Notes: a model not told the origin generated them from the sequence alone. Positions 44,703-54,105 are shown, counted from the stretch's first letter. The stretch: 64,000 nt of DNA from Methylobacter psychrophilus (GCF_025583945.1 NZ_JAOEGU010000017.1:1-64000); one strand, 5' to 3'. Made by a program: numbers and translations.

Positions 44703-44918
44703 TGTCCAATAAATATCGTTTGCCTTATATAAGGACGAGCTTTTATAGTAGACAGCATGAATATTAATAAATCATTTGTCGTCGTTTTTTTTGCGTTAAT
44801 TGGCAATAAAGACAATAAAACCATGCATAAATCATTACCTGTCAAAAACAGGGATCACAAGTCTGTGATTAGTATTTATCGACAGTCAATTTTTTATGCT
44901 TCGCATTCTTTAACAGAG

Positions 44919-45806
44919 ATGAAAAATTATGGCACATGGTTGTTACTGGTTTTTTTATTAAGCGGTTGTGTTACTGAACCGGTCAAGCCGTCAAGTGACA
45001 CGATGGCTCAAATACATACTATTCTGGTGGTGCCGGTGGAGTCACCACCACTGGAAGTTATTCCTGATCTGATTCAATCCCGATTTCCCGTATATAGACA
45101 GTATCAGTATCAAGCGCTACCTCATTCTGTTTTTTTGGAAAAACATATTTACAAAAGTTCCGGAGGGGTGCTTATCGCAGGCTTGGTAAGCAAGGATGAT
45201 AGTGTCTCGGTAGCAGACCTTAATCAAAGTCCTGACTCAACGGAAAAGACTGCCAGCCTGAAGTCCTTGGTGTCGCTGTCAGGAAACTGGACGCCAACTT
45301 TCATGTTGGCGCAGGAAGCCGTTTCCCAATTAAATGGCGATAGAGTCAAAGCAATATTAAGCACGCATTATTATCGTTTGCCAATGGCTGGTGGCGATAG
45401 CAAAGCTGATATTGGTAATTGGCATAAGACCATCAGGCAATGGTACAACCAAAACCTGTCACCTGTCGATTATCGACAACTTAACCTGGAACACATTGAT
45501 GCCGTATTGGAAGTGGGTATCGAAACCTATAGAATTTTTGCTGTGCAAACGTCATTACAGGTATTGATTAAGCTAATCGACCCCAATACCGGACAAGTTA
45601 TCGGAAAAATTAGTACTAAAACTTTTTCTGCCGAGGATTCACCACAAACTTTACTTAACCATGATGCTGAAAAGTTCAAGCAGTTGGTGACAGAAATGGG
45701 TAAGCACTTAATTACTCGTGGAGCTAATCAGCTTGGATTACCATTGAAAGCGACTGACCCGTCCATCACGCTTTCGCCATTAGCCATTGATACAGTAACC
45801 CCATGA
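44919..45806 (+). CDS. Putative lipoprotein heading an MFS efflux operon
   Basis: From ATG 44919 the protein has 295 residues and a lipoprotein signal (MKNYGTWLLLVFLLSGC, Cys17 as the modified residue). The frame is open to 44757, but that extension lacks a coherent signal, so I use the internal ATG. The mature part has AQIHTILVVPVESPPLEVIP and a later LDPNTGQVIGKI-like strand (LIDPNTGQVIGK), suggesting a beta-rich periplasmic domain. I do not recognise the family. It overlaps the MFS gene by 4 bases (ATGA), so it is part of the efflux operon; a periplasmic accessory role is inference. Confidence 0.7.
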   Translation: MKNYGTWLLLVFLLSGCVTEPVKPSSDTMAQIHTILVVPVESPPLEVIPDLIQSRFPVYRQYQYQALPHSVFLEKHIYKSSGGVLIAGLVSKDDSVSVADLNQSPDSTEKTASLKSLVSLSGNWTPTFMLAQEAVSQLNGDRVKAILSTHYYRLPMAGGDSKADIGNWHKTIRQWYNQNLSPVDYRQLNLEHIDAVLEVGIETYRIFAVQTSLQVLIKLIDPNTGQVIGKISTKTFSAEDSPQTLLNHDAEKFKQLVTEMGKHLITRGANQLGLPLKATDPSITLSPLAIDTVTP

Positions 45807-47398
45807 CTATCGCTTATGCCGAACGGCTCAGTGGATGGCGTTTTATTTTGTTTAATATCATGCTCAGTTTAGGGCATATTATTGTGTTGTTTAATGTCGG
45901 TGCATATATTGCTGTATTGCCACATGTTACCGGTGATCTGGGTGGCGTATCACCCAGTTTTGGTACCTGGGGACAGACCTATTTCATTATTGCCCTGGTA
46001 CTGGCTTTTCCTGTAGCACGCTGGCTCTCAGGTCTATTGGGTGATTATCGTTTATTTATCACAGCATTTATTATTTATGCAGTTGCTTCTTATCTATGTG
46101 CCATCAGCCAAAGTTTGTGGCTGTTTATTCCGGGACGTATCCTACTTGGATTTTCAGGTGGAATTACACTCTTTATTGGACAATCGCTGTTATTGAAAGA
46201 ATATCCTGAGCATCTGAAATTATTAAGTTTAGGAATATGGGGACTGGTTACACTGATGCCTTTTACCATCAGTTTTCCTATTGGCGGACTGATCGCTGAC
46301 GAGTGGGGGTGGCGTTATTTATTTTATTTAAATATCCCGATCGCCTTGGTCATCGCCGTGATTACCGGTTCACTACTGGTCGGGCGAGGCTTTAGGTATA
46401 ACCACACGCGTTTTGATTACGTTGGTTTTATTTTGTTGGCTTTGGTTCTTGGTAGTCTGCAAACCTTGCTGAATCTAGGTAATGATTTTGACTGGTTGGA
46501 TTCATTGTTTCTGGTCAGTATATTGATTTTGTTCACAGTGGCATTACCCTGTTTTATTATTTGGGAGTTCAATGAACATCACCCGGCGCTTAACATACGC
46601 CTTTTTGCACATCGTAATTTTACAATAGGTGTAATCTGCATTGCCGCCGGATTTTTTTCAATCCAGGGCTTACTTTCGGTATTTATTGTTCAGCTGCAAG
46701 TATTACTGGGCTATTCCTCGTTTCTTGCCGGTATGGCTTACCTGCCCATGATATTACTTGCTGTACCGGTGACGTTGGTAATGCATAAGCTACCCAAAGT
46801 ACTTGATGCTCGTCCGCTCGTCTGTGTCAATCTTCTTGGTTTCGCGTTCACTTTTTATTGGTTGGGTCTGTTCGATGATCCGGGTTCATTCGAGCAAATT
46901 TTTTGGCCCTTGCTATTGCTTGGTTTTTTTTTAGGATCGTTTTTTACACCATTGGTCAAACTGACTCTTCACGGACTGTCTGGCGAACTGCAAATGCGTG
47001 CCTCTGAAGAAGCGGGATTCCTGCGGGTAATTGCCGGTGCCTTCGGCATTACTTTACAAGGTGTTGTGCTCTTTCAGCGCACCCCTTTTCATCAATTGCA
47101 TTTGGCTGATCATTTCGGCGGCCGGCAGTTTGCTGCCATTGATTTACTGCAAGGGTTTGCTTCGGAATTAGAGGCTACCGGTCTTGATAAGAATATGGTA
47201 AAAGCCAAGCTCCTGATTCTCATAAAGCAGCATGCCGGCATCCTGGCGTTGAATGATGCTTTTTTATTGGCGAGCTACCTGTTTTTGGGATTGGCCGGAT
47301 TGGTGTGGTTTGCTTATCCGACCTATCAACCTTTGCATCCTACTTTAGTGGAAGAAGTAAGAAATCTTCGCGCCGAAGAAATAATAGAAGAAGCATGA
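45803..47398 (+). CDS. MFS multidrug exporter, DHA2 (EmrB/QacA) type
   Basis: The 531-residue protein has about 14 membrane helices, the number of the DHA2 branch. Visible motifs are GGVSPSFGTWGQTYFIIALVLAFPVARWLSGLLGDYR (motif A region) and PGRILLGFSGG (motif B region), with PIGGLIADEWGWRYLFYLNIPI (motif C region). It would pump a hydrophobic compound with proton antiport, passing it to the HlyD-type adaptor and outer-membrane channel encoded downstream. It overlaps both neighbours by 4 bases. Substrate unknown. Confidence 0.88.
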   Translation: MTIAYAERLSGWRFILFNIMLSLGHIIVLFNVGAYIAVLPHVTGDLGGVSPSFGTWGQTYFIIALVLAFPVARWLSGLLGDYRLFITAFIIYAVASYLCAISQSLWLFIPGRILLGFSGGITLFIGQSLLLKEYPEHLKLLSLGIWGLVTLMPFTISFPIGGLIADEWGWRYLFYLNIPIALVIAVITGSLLVGRGFRYNHTRFDYVGFILLALVLGSLQTLLNLGNDFDWLDSLFLVSILILFTVALPCFIIWEFNEHHPALNIRLFAHRNFTIGVICIAAGFFSIQGLLSVFIVQLQVLLGYSSFLAGMAYLPMILLAVPVTLVMHKLPKVLDARPLVCVNLLGFAFTFYWLGLFDDPGSFEQIFWPLLLLGFFLGSFFTPLVKLTLHGLSGELQMRASEEAGFLRVIAGAFGITLQGVVLFQRTPFHQLHLADHFGGRQFAAIDLLQGFASELEATGLDKNMVKAKLLILIKQHAGILALNDAFLLASYLFLGLAGLVWFAYPTYQPLHPTLVEEVRNLRAEEIIEEA

Positions 47399-48912
47399 CT
47401 CGTCAATTTATGGTAAAGCAATTTCTCCTTACGGGACTTATGCTCTTGCTGTCCGGTTGTGCCTGGATACCGGTAGGAGACAAGCGTGCCGAGTTTATAA
47501 AAATGCCCGCCATGAAACATACGTTATCGCAGACCGGTCATGATGAATTACCTGCGACTACCAAGCATTGGCCTGACAAACGTTGGTGGCGGAAATTTGG
47601 TAGTACGGAACTTAATAGTCTTATGGTTATTGCGCTTAAAGATAATATTGGTCTCAAGGTAGCTGCGGCGAGATTACGTCAAGCCGAGGCTCTGGTTAAG
47701 GTAGAGGGTGCAAGATTACTACCGTTTCTGGACGCACAGGTGGGCGTGGAATCAGGTCGTGTTTCAGGAAATGGTTTTAATGTGGCACTGCGGGGAGAAA
47801 ATTTTTCCTCCGCTTTTATTAATCCCTTGAACTTGCGCTACCAGCTTGATTTTTGGGGTAAAAATCGTGCCGCAATAGAAGCAGCATTGGGGCAGGCAGC
47901 CGCTGAAGCAGCGGAGCTGGCTGAAGTTTTACTGCAATTAACCAGCACAATTGCACGTTCTTATATACAAGGAATGGCGCTACGCGAGCAACTGGAACTG
48001 GTACATACCATGGTGACGTTGCAGCACGATTTGCTTGAACTGTATGAAACACGGTTACGATTGGGACTGGATGCCGCCGACCAAGTTAAACAAGGTACCA
48101 TTGAATTAGAGCAGATAAATAAGTACGAAGCCGGTATCCGTGAGCAGTTAACTATTCAGCGAAATTTACTGGCCCGGCTGATCGGTGACGGACCTGATTC
48201 AACACAAAACCTGTTTACCAACACCGTGATTAGCCCTGAGCCGATAAAGCTGCCTGAGAAATTACCGCTGGAATTACTCAGGCATCGCCCGGATCTCGCT
48301 GCGACTCTGCATCGAGCCGAGTCTGCAGAAAGAGGTGTTACCGTTGCCAAAGCCAGCTTTTTACCCACTATTGATCTGACTGCGTTTGCCGGCGTCAATG
48401 CCTTAAGATTAACTAATGGAGCAAGTTCTCTGGCCAGTATTTTATTTTCAGGCTCCAGTTTCTCCTATGGAATTGCACCGGGCCTGCGACTACCCCTATT
48501 CGAAGGTGGACGTCTACGCGGGGAGTTATCAGCACAACGGGCAGAATACGATGGCGCCGTAGAGTTGTACAATGAAACTTTATTACATGCTTTACAGGAG
48601 GTAGCCGATAGCTTAACTCGCTGGCGGGAAAGCCATACCATTCTTGAGGCACACGAGCGTTTGCTGTCTACACAACATGAAAATTTAGGTCTTATTGAAG
48701 AGCGTTTTCGCAGTGGTCTGGATGATCGTCGAGCGTTGCTGACTGGCCAGCATGCCTTGCTGAACCAGGAATATGCCTTGCAAACTTTGGCAGCTGATCA
48801 ACGCCTTGCCATGGTGGACTTAATGGAAGCTTTGGGCGGCGGCTACGTTAACGATCTTCAGCCCATCCAACAGAAACCCGAACCCAAACTCATTAGTTGG
48901 CTGCCATGGTAG
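47395..48912 (+). CDS. Outer-membrane efflux lipoprotein, NodT/OprM family
   Basis: From ATG 47395 (overlapping the MFS stop as ATGA) the protein has 505 residues. It has a lipoprotein signal ending LLLSGC and the RND/NodT features KRWWRKFGSTELNSLMVIALKDN, LRYQLDFWGKNRAAIEAA and LPLELLRHRPDLAATLHRAES, with LRLPLFEGGRLRGELSAQRAEYD later. It would form the trimeric outer-membrane channel for the MFS pump. The frame is open from 47305, but the region before 47395 overlaps the MFS gene and has no signal sequence. Confidence 0.9.
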   Translation: MTRQFMVKQFLLTGLMLLLSGCAWIPVGDKRAEFIKMPAMKHTLSQTGHDELPATTKHWPDKRWWRKFGSTELNSLMVIALKDNIGLKVAAARLRQAEALVKVEGARLLPFLDAQVGVESGRVSGNGFNVALRGENFSSAFINPLNLRYQLDFWGKNRAAIEAALGQAAAEAAELAEVLLQLTSTIARSYIQGMALREQLELVHTMVTLQHDLLELYETRLRLGLDAADQVKQGTIELEQINKYEAGIREQLTIQRNLLARLIGDGPDSTQNLFTNTVISPEPIKLPEKLPLELLRHRPDLAATLHRAESAERGVTVAKASFLPTIDLTAFAGVNALRLTNGASSLASILFSGSSFSYGIAPGLRLPLFEGGRLRGELSAQRAEYDGAVELYNETLLHALQEVADSLTRWRESHTILEAHERLLSTQHENLGLIEERFRSGLDDRRALLTGQHALLNQEYALQTLAADQRLAMVDLMEALGGGYVNDLQPIQQKPEPKLISWLPW

Positions 48913-48948
48913 CTTTGATGAAAGTGGGATATTGCCATATAAATACCA

Positions 48949-50175
48949 ATGAAAACTGATCCCCAAATTATTCGTAACCGTCGCAATCGCTACTTATTAT
49001 TAGTGATGCTGATATTGTTTATAAGTACGTTGGCTTATACCGGTTATTGGTGGTATTACTCACGCTTCCAGGTTGTCAGTCATAATGCCTTTATCTCGGG
49101 TAATCTTGTTCCTGTTGAAGCTGATGCAACAGGTATCGTTATCCAGGTTTTGGTTGAAGAAAGTCAGTATGTCAATAAGGGCGATTTACTGGTACGTCTT
49201 GATGAGCATCGCGCCCTGACCGGTTTAGGTCAGAGTCGGGGTGAGCTGGGGAAAGTAGTACGGGATATCAGTGCTGTTTTTTCCACACATGAGCAAATGT
49301 GTCAAAAAATGCTTGCCCGTTCTGCACGATTTATCCGGGTGCGTCATGATGTTAATCGATTACGTCAGGCGCTGCCAAACGGTTCGGTATCTGATCAGGT
49401 TGTGCAAAATGCTGAAGACCAGATGATAGCTCTCGAAGCCGAGATGCGCGAAACCGAGGCAGAACTCAAATCTATTGATGCAAAAGTGGGCGGCACCAGC
49501 AGGGTATTACACCCCGATATAGAGGCGGCCAAGTATAAATTTATTGCCGCCTATCTTGAGTATGCAAGACAACAAATTCATGCGCCTGTTTCAGGTTATG
49601 TATCCATGCGTAAGGTTCAGGTCGGAAATCGGGTTCAGCCTGGTGATCCGTTAATGACACTGGTTCCTTTGGATCATCTCTGGGTAGAGGCCAACTTGCG
49701 GGAGACGGAGATAGCACTGGTACGCCCCGGCCAACAGGCCGAAATTATGGTTGATCTTTATGGCAAGCAGCATCTTTATCACGGAACGGTAGCAGGCTTG
49801 ATACCAGGTACAGGCAGCGTCTTTGCTCTATTGCCGCCTGATAATGCGGCCGGAAATTTTATTCATATTGTCGAACGTGTTCCTGTGCGTATCGCCTTGC
49901 GAAAAGATGAAATACTGAAATATCCTCTGCGTCCGGGGCTCTCCACAATCACTTCTATTGACGTTAAAGAATCAAAACTACCTCTCAATACTTCACTGGC
50001 AGCTGTTTCCAGTCAAGAGTATGAGACTGATATCTTTATTGATGAACTTGATAAGGCAGAAGCCAACGCTCAAGAAATTATTATGGCTAATTTGGTACAG
50101 AAAAACGCGCCATTACCATCAAATTGTCAATATCCCCAAGCAGAGACAACCAAAAAATCCGGTATTTATCGATAA
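48949..50175 (+). CDS. HlyD/EmrA-family membrane fusion protein
   Basis: The 408-residue adaptor has an N-terminal membrane anchor (about 13-36, RYLLLVMLILFISTLAYTGYWWYY). A lipoyl half follows (FISGNLVPVEADATGIVIQVLVEESQYVNKGDLLVRLD), then a coiled-coil hairpin (about 90-195), and the second lipoyl half has IHAPVSGYVSMRKVQVGNRVQPGDPLMTLVP. The beta-barrel contains DHLWVEANLRETEIALVRPGQQAEIMVD. It bridges the MFS pump and the outer-membrane channel, completing an EmrAB-TolC-like exporter. A tail of about 50 residues beyond the usual end is present. Confidence 0.9.
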   Translation: MKTDPQIIRNRRNRYLLLVMLILFISTLAYTGYWWYYSRFQVVSHNAFISGNLVPVEADATGIVIQVLVEESQYVNKGDLLVRLDEHRALTGLGQSRGELGKVVRDISAVFSTHEQMCQKMLARSARFIRVRHDVNRLRQALPNGSVSDQVVQNAEDQMIALEAEMRETEAELKSIDAKVGGTSRVLHPDIEAAKYKFIAAYLEYARQQIHAPVSGYVSMRKVQVGNRVQPGDPLMTLVPLDHLWVEANLRETEIALVRPGQQAEIMVDLYGKQHLYHGTVAGLIPGTGSVFALLPPDNAAGNFIHIVERVPVRIALRKDEILKYPLRPGLSTITSIDVKESKLPLNTSLAAVSSQEYETDIFIDELDKAEANAQEIIMANLVQKNAPLPSNCQYPQAETTKKSGIYR

Positions 50176-50466
50176 TAATAGTTTTATTTTTATTACCGTG
50201 AGCTATAAGGCGGGTATGGGTTTTATGGCTTATGGTAACTGTAGCTATCAAGATAAGTTTGTTATGTTTACGTAAGGCGCACCTAAACTGTCAAGGTAAT
50301 ATCTTTAAGTCGGCAACGATACCGAGAGAAAAGTTTTCCTGAACAACTATATAAATATCCTGTTTTCGATTAATCTATGGAGCTTGCCACTTAGTCGCTG
50401 ATGATGGTGGTTTCCTTAATATAAGTTGCCATGCCCGTTAACGGGTGACAGGAGCATTACAGTTTT

Positions 50467-50838
50467 ATGAACTGGTATCTTGAAGTTTTAAAAAAATATA
50501 CGGTTTTTGATGGTCGGGCAAGGCGAAAAGAGTATTGGTTTTTTATACTATTTAACGTGCTTATTAGCATGGCACTGGCAATTATTGACCGGTTTACAGG
50601 TAATGTTGATACTGAAACAGGCTTGGGTATTTTAAGCAGTCTTTATCCTCTAGGGGTTTTGCTTCCGACGCTCGCGGTATCTGTTAGACGACTACATGAT
50701 ACTGGCCGAAGTGGCTGGTGGTTATTGATTAATTTTGTGCCAGGTATTGGTGCCATCATCTTCTTTTTCTTTATGGTGCTTGACAGCAACCCGGAAAGAA
50801 ATGAATATGGACCATCGCCTCAAGATACTGAGATATAA
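50467..50838 (+). CDS. DUF805 membrane protein
   Basis: The 123-residue protein starts MNWYLEVLKKYTVFDGRARRKEYWFFILFN, the DUF805 opening (YxxFxGRAxRxEYW). Three or four helices follow, with the second family motif VSVRRLHDTGRSGWWLLI. DUF805 proteins are inner-membrane proteins of unknown function. AGGAG lies 14 bases upstream of the ATG. It stands alone between the efflux operon and the lemA group. Confidence 0.9.
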   Translation: MNWYLEVLKKYTVFDGRARRKEYWFFILFNVLISMALAIIDRFTGNVDTETGLGILSSLYPLGVLLPTLAVSVRRLHDTGRSGWWLLINFVPGIGAIIFFFFMVLDSNPERNEYGPSPQDTEI

Positions 50839-51057
50839 CTAAATGTGTAACCCTTATCCTGAAAACGAAAGTTTTTCTACGAAAGATACGCAATAAATTA
50901 AGAGACGGTATTATGGCCGTTAACGTTTTTGGTAACGATTAACCGCTTAATAACACGTTTGACCATTTTTGTGCTGCCGCGAAGTGCTTGCTTTGGGGTT
51001 TTGTTAAGCACACAATTTTTTCATGTAAATACGTTAACTGATAGCTGAGAGATTGAT

Positions 51058-51663
51058 ATGTTTAGAGGGCTGATTATATTATTGCTGATAACGACTTTGT
51101 CAGGCTGTGGTTATAACACGCTACAATCTACTGATGAAAATATCACCGCGACATGGGCAGAAGTGTTAAACCAATACCAGCGCCGCGCCGATCTGGTGCC
51201 AAATTTGGTCAATGTCGTTAAAGGCTATGCTGCTCATGAAAAAGAGGTGTTAACCCAGGTTACTGAAGCGCGTGCAAAAGTTGGCGCAATACAGGCGACA
51301 CCGGAGTTAATTAATGATGAAGCGGCCTTCAAGAAGTTTATTGCCGCGCAGGGGCAAATGACCAGCGCAATTTCCAGGCTGCTGGCGGTCTCCGAGAATT
51401 ATCCCCAACTAAAAGCCGATGGTTTATTCCGGGATTTACAGGCGCAATTGGAAGGTACGGAAAATCGTATTACCGTGGCGCGTAATCGCTACATTGCCGC
51501 AGTCAAAGACTATAACATTACCGTAAGGTCGTTTCCCACTAATCTCACAGCAATGCTGTTTGGCCACAAAACCAAGCCAAGTTTTACCGTGGAAAATGAA
51601 AAGTCTATTTCAGAACCGCCCAAAGTTGATTTTGATACGCCTGCAATGGCTCCAGGTCAGTAA
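51058..51663 (+). CDS. lemA: LemA-family lipoprotein
   Basis: The 201-residue protein has a lipoprotein signal (GLIILLLITTLSGC, Cys17). The LemA helical bundle has TWAEVLNQYQRRADLVPNLVNVVKGYAAHEKEVLTQVTEARAKV and ENRITVARNRYIAAVKDYNITVRSFPTNLTAMLFGH, which is highly typical. LemA proteins sit at the envelope and have no settled function. It is followed 13 bases later by a TPM-domain gene and then another, a common trio. Confidence 0.92.
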   Translation: MFRGLIILLLITTLSGCGYNTLQSTDENITATWAEVLNQYQRRADLVPNLVNVVKGYAAHEKEVLTQVTEARAKVGAIQATPELINDEAAFKKFIAAQGQMTSAISRLLAVSENYPQLKADGLFRDLQAQLEGTENRITVARNRYIAAVKDYNITVRSFPTNLTAMLFGHKTKPSFTVENEKSISEPPKVDFDTPAMAPGQ

Positions 51664-51676
51664 GGTTTAGTCTGCA

Positions 51677-52504
51677 ATGTTGCCATTAGTCCGTTACGGA
51701 TTTGGGGTTTTCTTGCTACTGTTTTTTACGGTAGTCCGGGCACAGGTCGAAATTCCTGAATTATCGCATCGGGTCACTGATCTTACCGCTACTCTAGGTA
51801 CCCAACAAGCCACTGCGTTGGAAAACAGGTTGGCGGAATTTGAAGCCAAAAAAGGCAGCCAGATTATTGTTCTGCTTGTCCCCACTACCCAACCCGAAGA
51901 TATCGCTCAATTTGGCATACGCGTTGCCGAAGCGTGGAAAATTGGTCGAAAAAATGTCGATGACGGCGTTATTTTAATTATCGCCAAAGACGACCGTAAA
52001 TTACGCCTGGAAGTGGGTTATGGTTTGGAAGGTGCTATCCCTGATGCCATTGCCAAACGTGTGATTGCCGATACTATCACGCCCTTTTTTAAAAAAGGCG
52101 ATTACGCTGGCGGCGTAGATGCCGGCGTTACCCAGTTAATGCAACTAATTGAGGGCGAGTCTTTGCCCGCTCCTCTTGAAGAGTCGGATAACAAGCTAAA
52201 CGAAAGCGCTTTTATGTTCATTCTGTTGGGTGGCTTGATAGCAGGTTTTATCTTGTCTGCGATGATGGGGCGAGTTATGGCGGGAATACTTGCCGGATTG
52301 GGTACCGGTGCGCTAGCTGCGCTATTTTTTGGTTTGAGTTTCGCGGTAGTCCTCATTGGAATAATGGTTTTTTTCATTGTCGGCGTTCGCCATAGTGGCG
52401 GTGGCGGCTGGACAGGTGGCGGTTTCGGTGGTGGCAGTAGTGGATCATGGGGTGGCGGTGGTGGCGGTAGTTTTGGTGGAGGAGGCGCATCAGGATCATG
52501 GTAG
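51677..52504 (+). CDS. TPM-domain (YgcG-type) membrane protein with Gly-rich tail
   Basis: The 275-residue protein has a signal peptide (FGVFLLLFFTVVRA, about 9-22). A TPM domain follows (about 30-160, IPELSHRVTDLTATLGTQQATALENRL, then KIGRKNVDDGVILIIAKDDRKLRLEVGYGLEGAIPD), then two helices at about 177-198 and 210-235. The extreme Gly/Ser tail (about 240-275) is standard for this family. TPM proteins are envelope proteins linked to photosystem repair in plants; the bacterial role is not settled. It is in an operon with lemA and a second TPM gene, overlapping the latter by 7 bases. Confidence 0.9.
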   Translation: MLPLVRYGFGVFLLLFFTVVRAQVEIPELSHRVTDLTATLGTQQATALENRLAEFEAKKGSQIIVLLVPTTQPEDIAQFGIRVAEAWKIGRKNVDDGVILIIAKDDRKLRLEVGYGLEGAIPDAIAKRVIADTITPFFKKGDYAGGVDAGVTQLMQLIEGESLPAPLEESDNKLNESAFMFILLGGLIAGFILSAMMGRVMAGILAGLGTGALAALFFGLSFAVVLIGIMVFFIVGVRHSGGGGWTGGGFGGGSSGSWGGGGGGSFGGGGASGSW

Positions 52505-53004
52505 CTATTAAACGCTGGTTTTTGCATACCTTTACGCCGCCATGGCGTTGGCGACTGGCATTTCCTGCGGCAGTGCTTAAGGATATTGAAATCGCGGTAA
52601 AACAATCCGAGTGTCAGCACCGTGGCGAATTGCGTTTTGCTATTGAAAATACCCTTGCACCTACCTGGGTGTGGCGAGGACTGTCAGCCCGTCAGCGCGC
52701 GACAGAAGTATTTTCGACGTTACGGGTGTGGGATACTGAAGAAAATAGTGGTGTATTAATTTATTTGTTATTGGCTGACAGGGAAGTTCATATCATTGCT
52801 GATCGTGGTATTGCCAGACGTGTGCATCAGACAGAGTGGGATGCAGTGGCACACGACATGCAGGAAGCTTTTCGGGACGGCGATTTCCGGCGTGGCTCAC
52901 TTGAAGGTATTGAGCGCATTACGAGGATGCTGACTACCCACTTTCCTGCCGTTGCAGACAATCTCAATGAGCTGTCCAACAAACCCGTTATTATAAACAG
53001 CTGA
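52498..53004 (+). CDS. Second TPM-domain protein
   Basis: The 168-residue protein lacks a signal peptide and starts MVAIKRWFLHTFTPPWRWRLAFP. TPM features follow: VLKDIEIAVKQSECQHRGELRFAIENTL, then VLIYLLLADREVHIIADRGIARRV and FRDGDFRRGSLEGIERITRML. The short soluble form usually follows the Gly-rich form in lemA operons. The ATG lies within the last codons of the upstream gene, so translation is coupled. Function unknown; it is convergent with the reductase gene at 53056. Confidence 0.88.
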   Translation: MVAIKRWFLHTFTPPWRWRLAFPAAVLKDIEIAVKQSECQHRGELRFAIENTLAPTWVWRGLSARQRATEVFSTLRVWDTEENSGVLIYLLLADREVHIIADRGIARRVHQTEWDAVAHDMQEAFRDGDFRRGSLEGIERITRMLTTHFPAVADNLNELSNKPVIINS

Positions 53005-53055
53005 AATATAAGATTAACAAAGAAAATACTTAATGCATGTCATCAATAGCCTGAA

Positions 53056-54027
53056 TCAGGCCGGTGATACCAAAAAGGCATCGGCGTATATATCGGCTGA
53101 TGCTACACCCTTGAGAAAGGTCATTTTTTTCATTTGCTTGACCATATCAGGATTACCACAAAGAAATACCCGCCAACCTTTTAAATCCGGAAGCGATGCC
53201 AATGCGACTTCGTTGACTCGTCCATGGCTAAATCCTTCAGGACTATCTGCACCCGATAGGCAAGGGATGTAATGAAAATTTGCATGCTCTTCGTCAAGTT
53301 GTTGCATCTCGTCAATCCGGTAAAGATCTTCAACTTCACGACTGCCATGGAACAGATAAATGGAACCGGAATGTCCTTGCGTAAGGGCATCAGTTAGAAT
53401 TCCCGCCAGTGGTGCCAAGCCGGTTCCTGTTCCTGCCAGTAGTATATTTTGATCATTTTTTTCGGGTAGGTAAAAACAAGATCCGTTCGCTTCGGATACA
53501 GCGATGGTATCTCCAACCTTGATTTCATTATGTAGCCATTCACTAAACTGACCATTAGGTAATCGACGAATATTAAATTCCAGAATATTGGATTCTTGCG
53601 GAGTATTGGCAATGGAATAACTGCGTGTTAAGCCGTCTGCTCGCTGCAGATTGACAAATTGCCCGGCATTAAATTTGAATGTATCCTTAAAAGCCAGGCT
53701 TAGTAACAAGGTATTTCTATTAAGCATTTCGGTAACAACAACTGTGCCTTCGCTATAGAATGCTGCTTGGTCGGGAAGTTTAATTGTCATGTCTTGTTCT
53801 GGATGACATTGGCAAGCAAGAAAATAATTGAGTTTTTTCAGGGTGTTTTTTAACCCTGCCTGAGCCGCTTCCGGTGGAGTGGTATCGGGACTGCTTACTA
53901 TACAGCTATGACAAGTGCCTTTTTTACAGCTATAGGCAATAGCAACATCTTCGCGTAACAGGGCATCAAGCACTGTTTCATCGGCTTGGCAAGAATAAGC
54001 GTTTTCTTCAATGGTTAATTTGTACAT
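53056..54027 (-). CDS. 2Fe-2S/FAD/NAD(P)H oxidoreductase (phenol-hydroxylase-reductase type)
   Basis: The 323-residue protein has an N-terminal plant-type ferredoxin domain (about 1-90; Cys34, Cys39, Cys42 in SCKKGTCHSC and a fourth Cys near 72-74 in ACQC). An FAD-binding barrel follows (TRSYSIANTP near 134-143) and then an NAD(P)H domain (LLAGTGTGLAPLAGIL near 197-212, FLCGNPDMVKQM near 289-300). It passes electrons from NAD(P)H to an external acceptor. It follows a truncated haemoglobin gene in the same direction after a 12-bp stem-loop, so haem reduction in a two-protein nitric oxide dioxygenase is a reasonable inference. An oxygenase reductase role is the main alternative. Confidence 0.85.
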   Translation of the reverse strand: MYKLTIEENAYSCQADETVLDALLREDVAIAYSCKKGTCHSCIVSSPDTTPPEAAQAGLKNTLKKLNYFLACQCHPEQDMTIKLPDQAAFYSEGTVVVTEMLNRNTLLLSLAFKDTFKFNAGQFVNLQRADGLTRSYSIANTPQESNILEFNIRRLPNGQFSEWLHNEIKVGDTIAVSEANGSCFYLPEKNDQNILLAGTGTGLAPLAGILTDALTQGHSGSIYLFHGSREVEDLYRIDEMQQLDEEHANFHYIPCLSGADSPEGFSHGRVNEVALASLPDLKGWRVFLCGNPDMVKQMKKMTFLKGVASADIYADAFLVSPA

Positions 54028-54049
54028 GATCCTGTGCTTTAAACGAATT

Positions 54050-54089
54050 CCATAATGTTTTGGTAATCAATTAAAGTAAAACATTATGG
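54050..54089 (-). promoter_or_regulatory. Perfect 12-bp intercistronic stem-loop
   Basis: CCATAATGTTTT (54050-54061) pairs perfectly with AAAACATTATGG (54078-54089) around a 16-base loop. It lies between the haemoglobin and reductase genes. No T tract follows on the - strand, so it looks like an mRNA stabiliser or differential-expression element rather than a full terminator. A regulator-binding palindrome is the alternative. Confidence 0.6.
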
Positions 54090-54105
54090 AGTAGGGTTGT
54101 GGTAT

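Noticed and set aside
44674-44709. LysR regulator starting at the TTG at 44709
   Set aside because: It would place the perfect 25-bp operator within the coding sequence; the ATG at 44673 aligns with the usual LysR N-terminus.
50855-50885. Hairpin GAAAACGAAAGTTTTTC after the DUF805 gene as a terminator
   Set aside because: The stem is only about six A/T-rich pairs and no T tract follows.
52102-52620. 172-codon reading frame on the - strand
   Set aside because: It is antisense to the Gly-rich TPM gene; its proline-rich product is the mirror of the GGT/GGC repeats.
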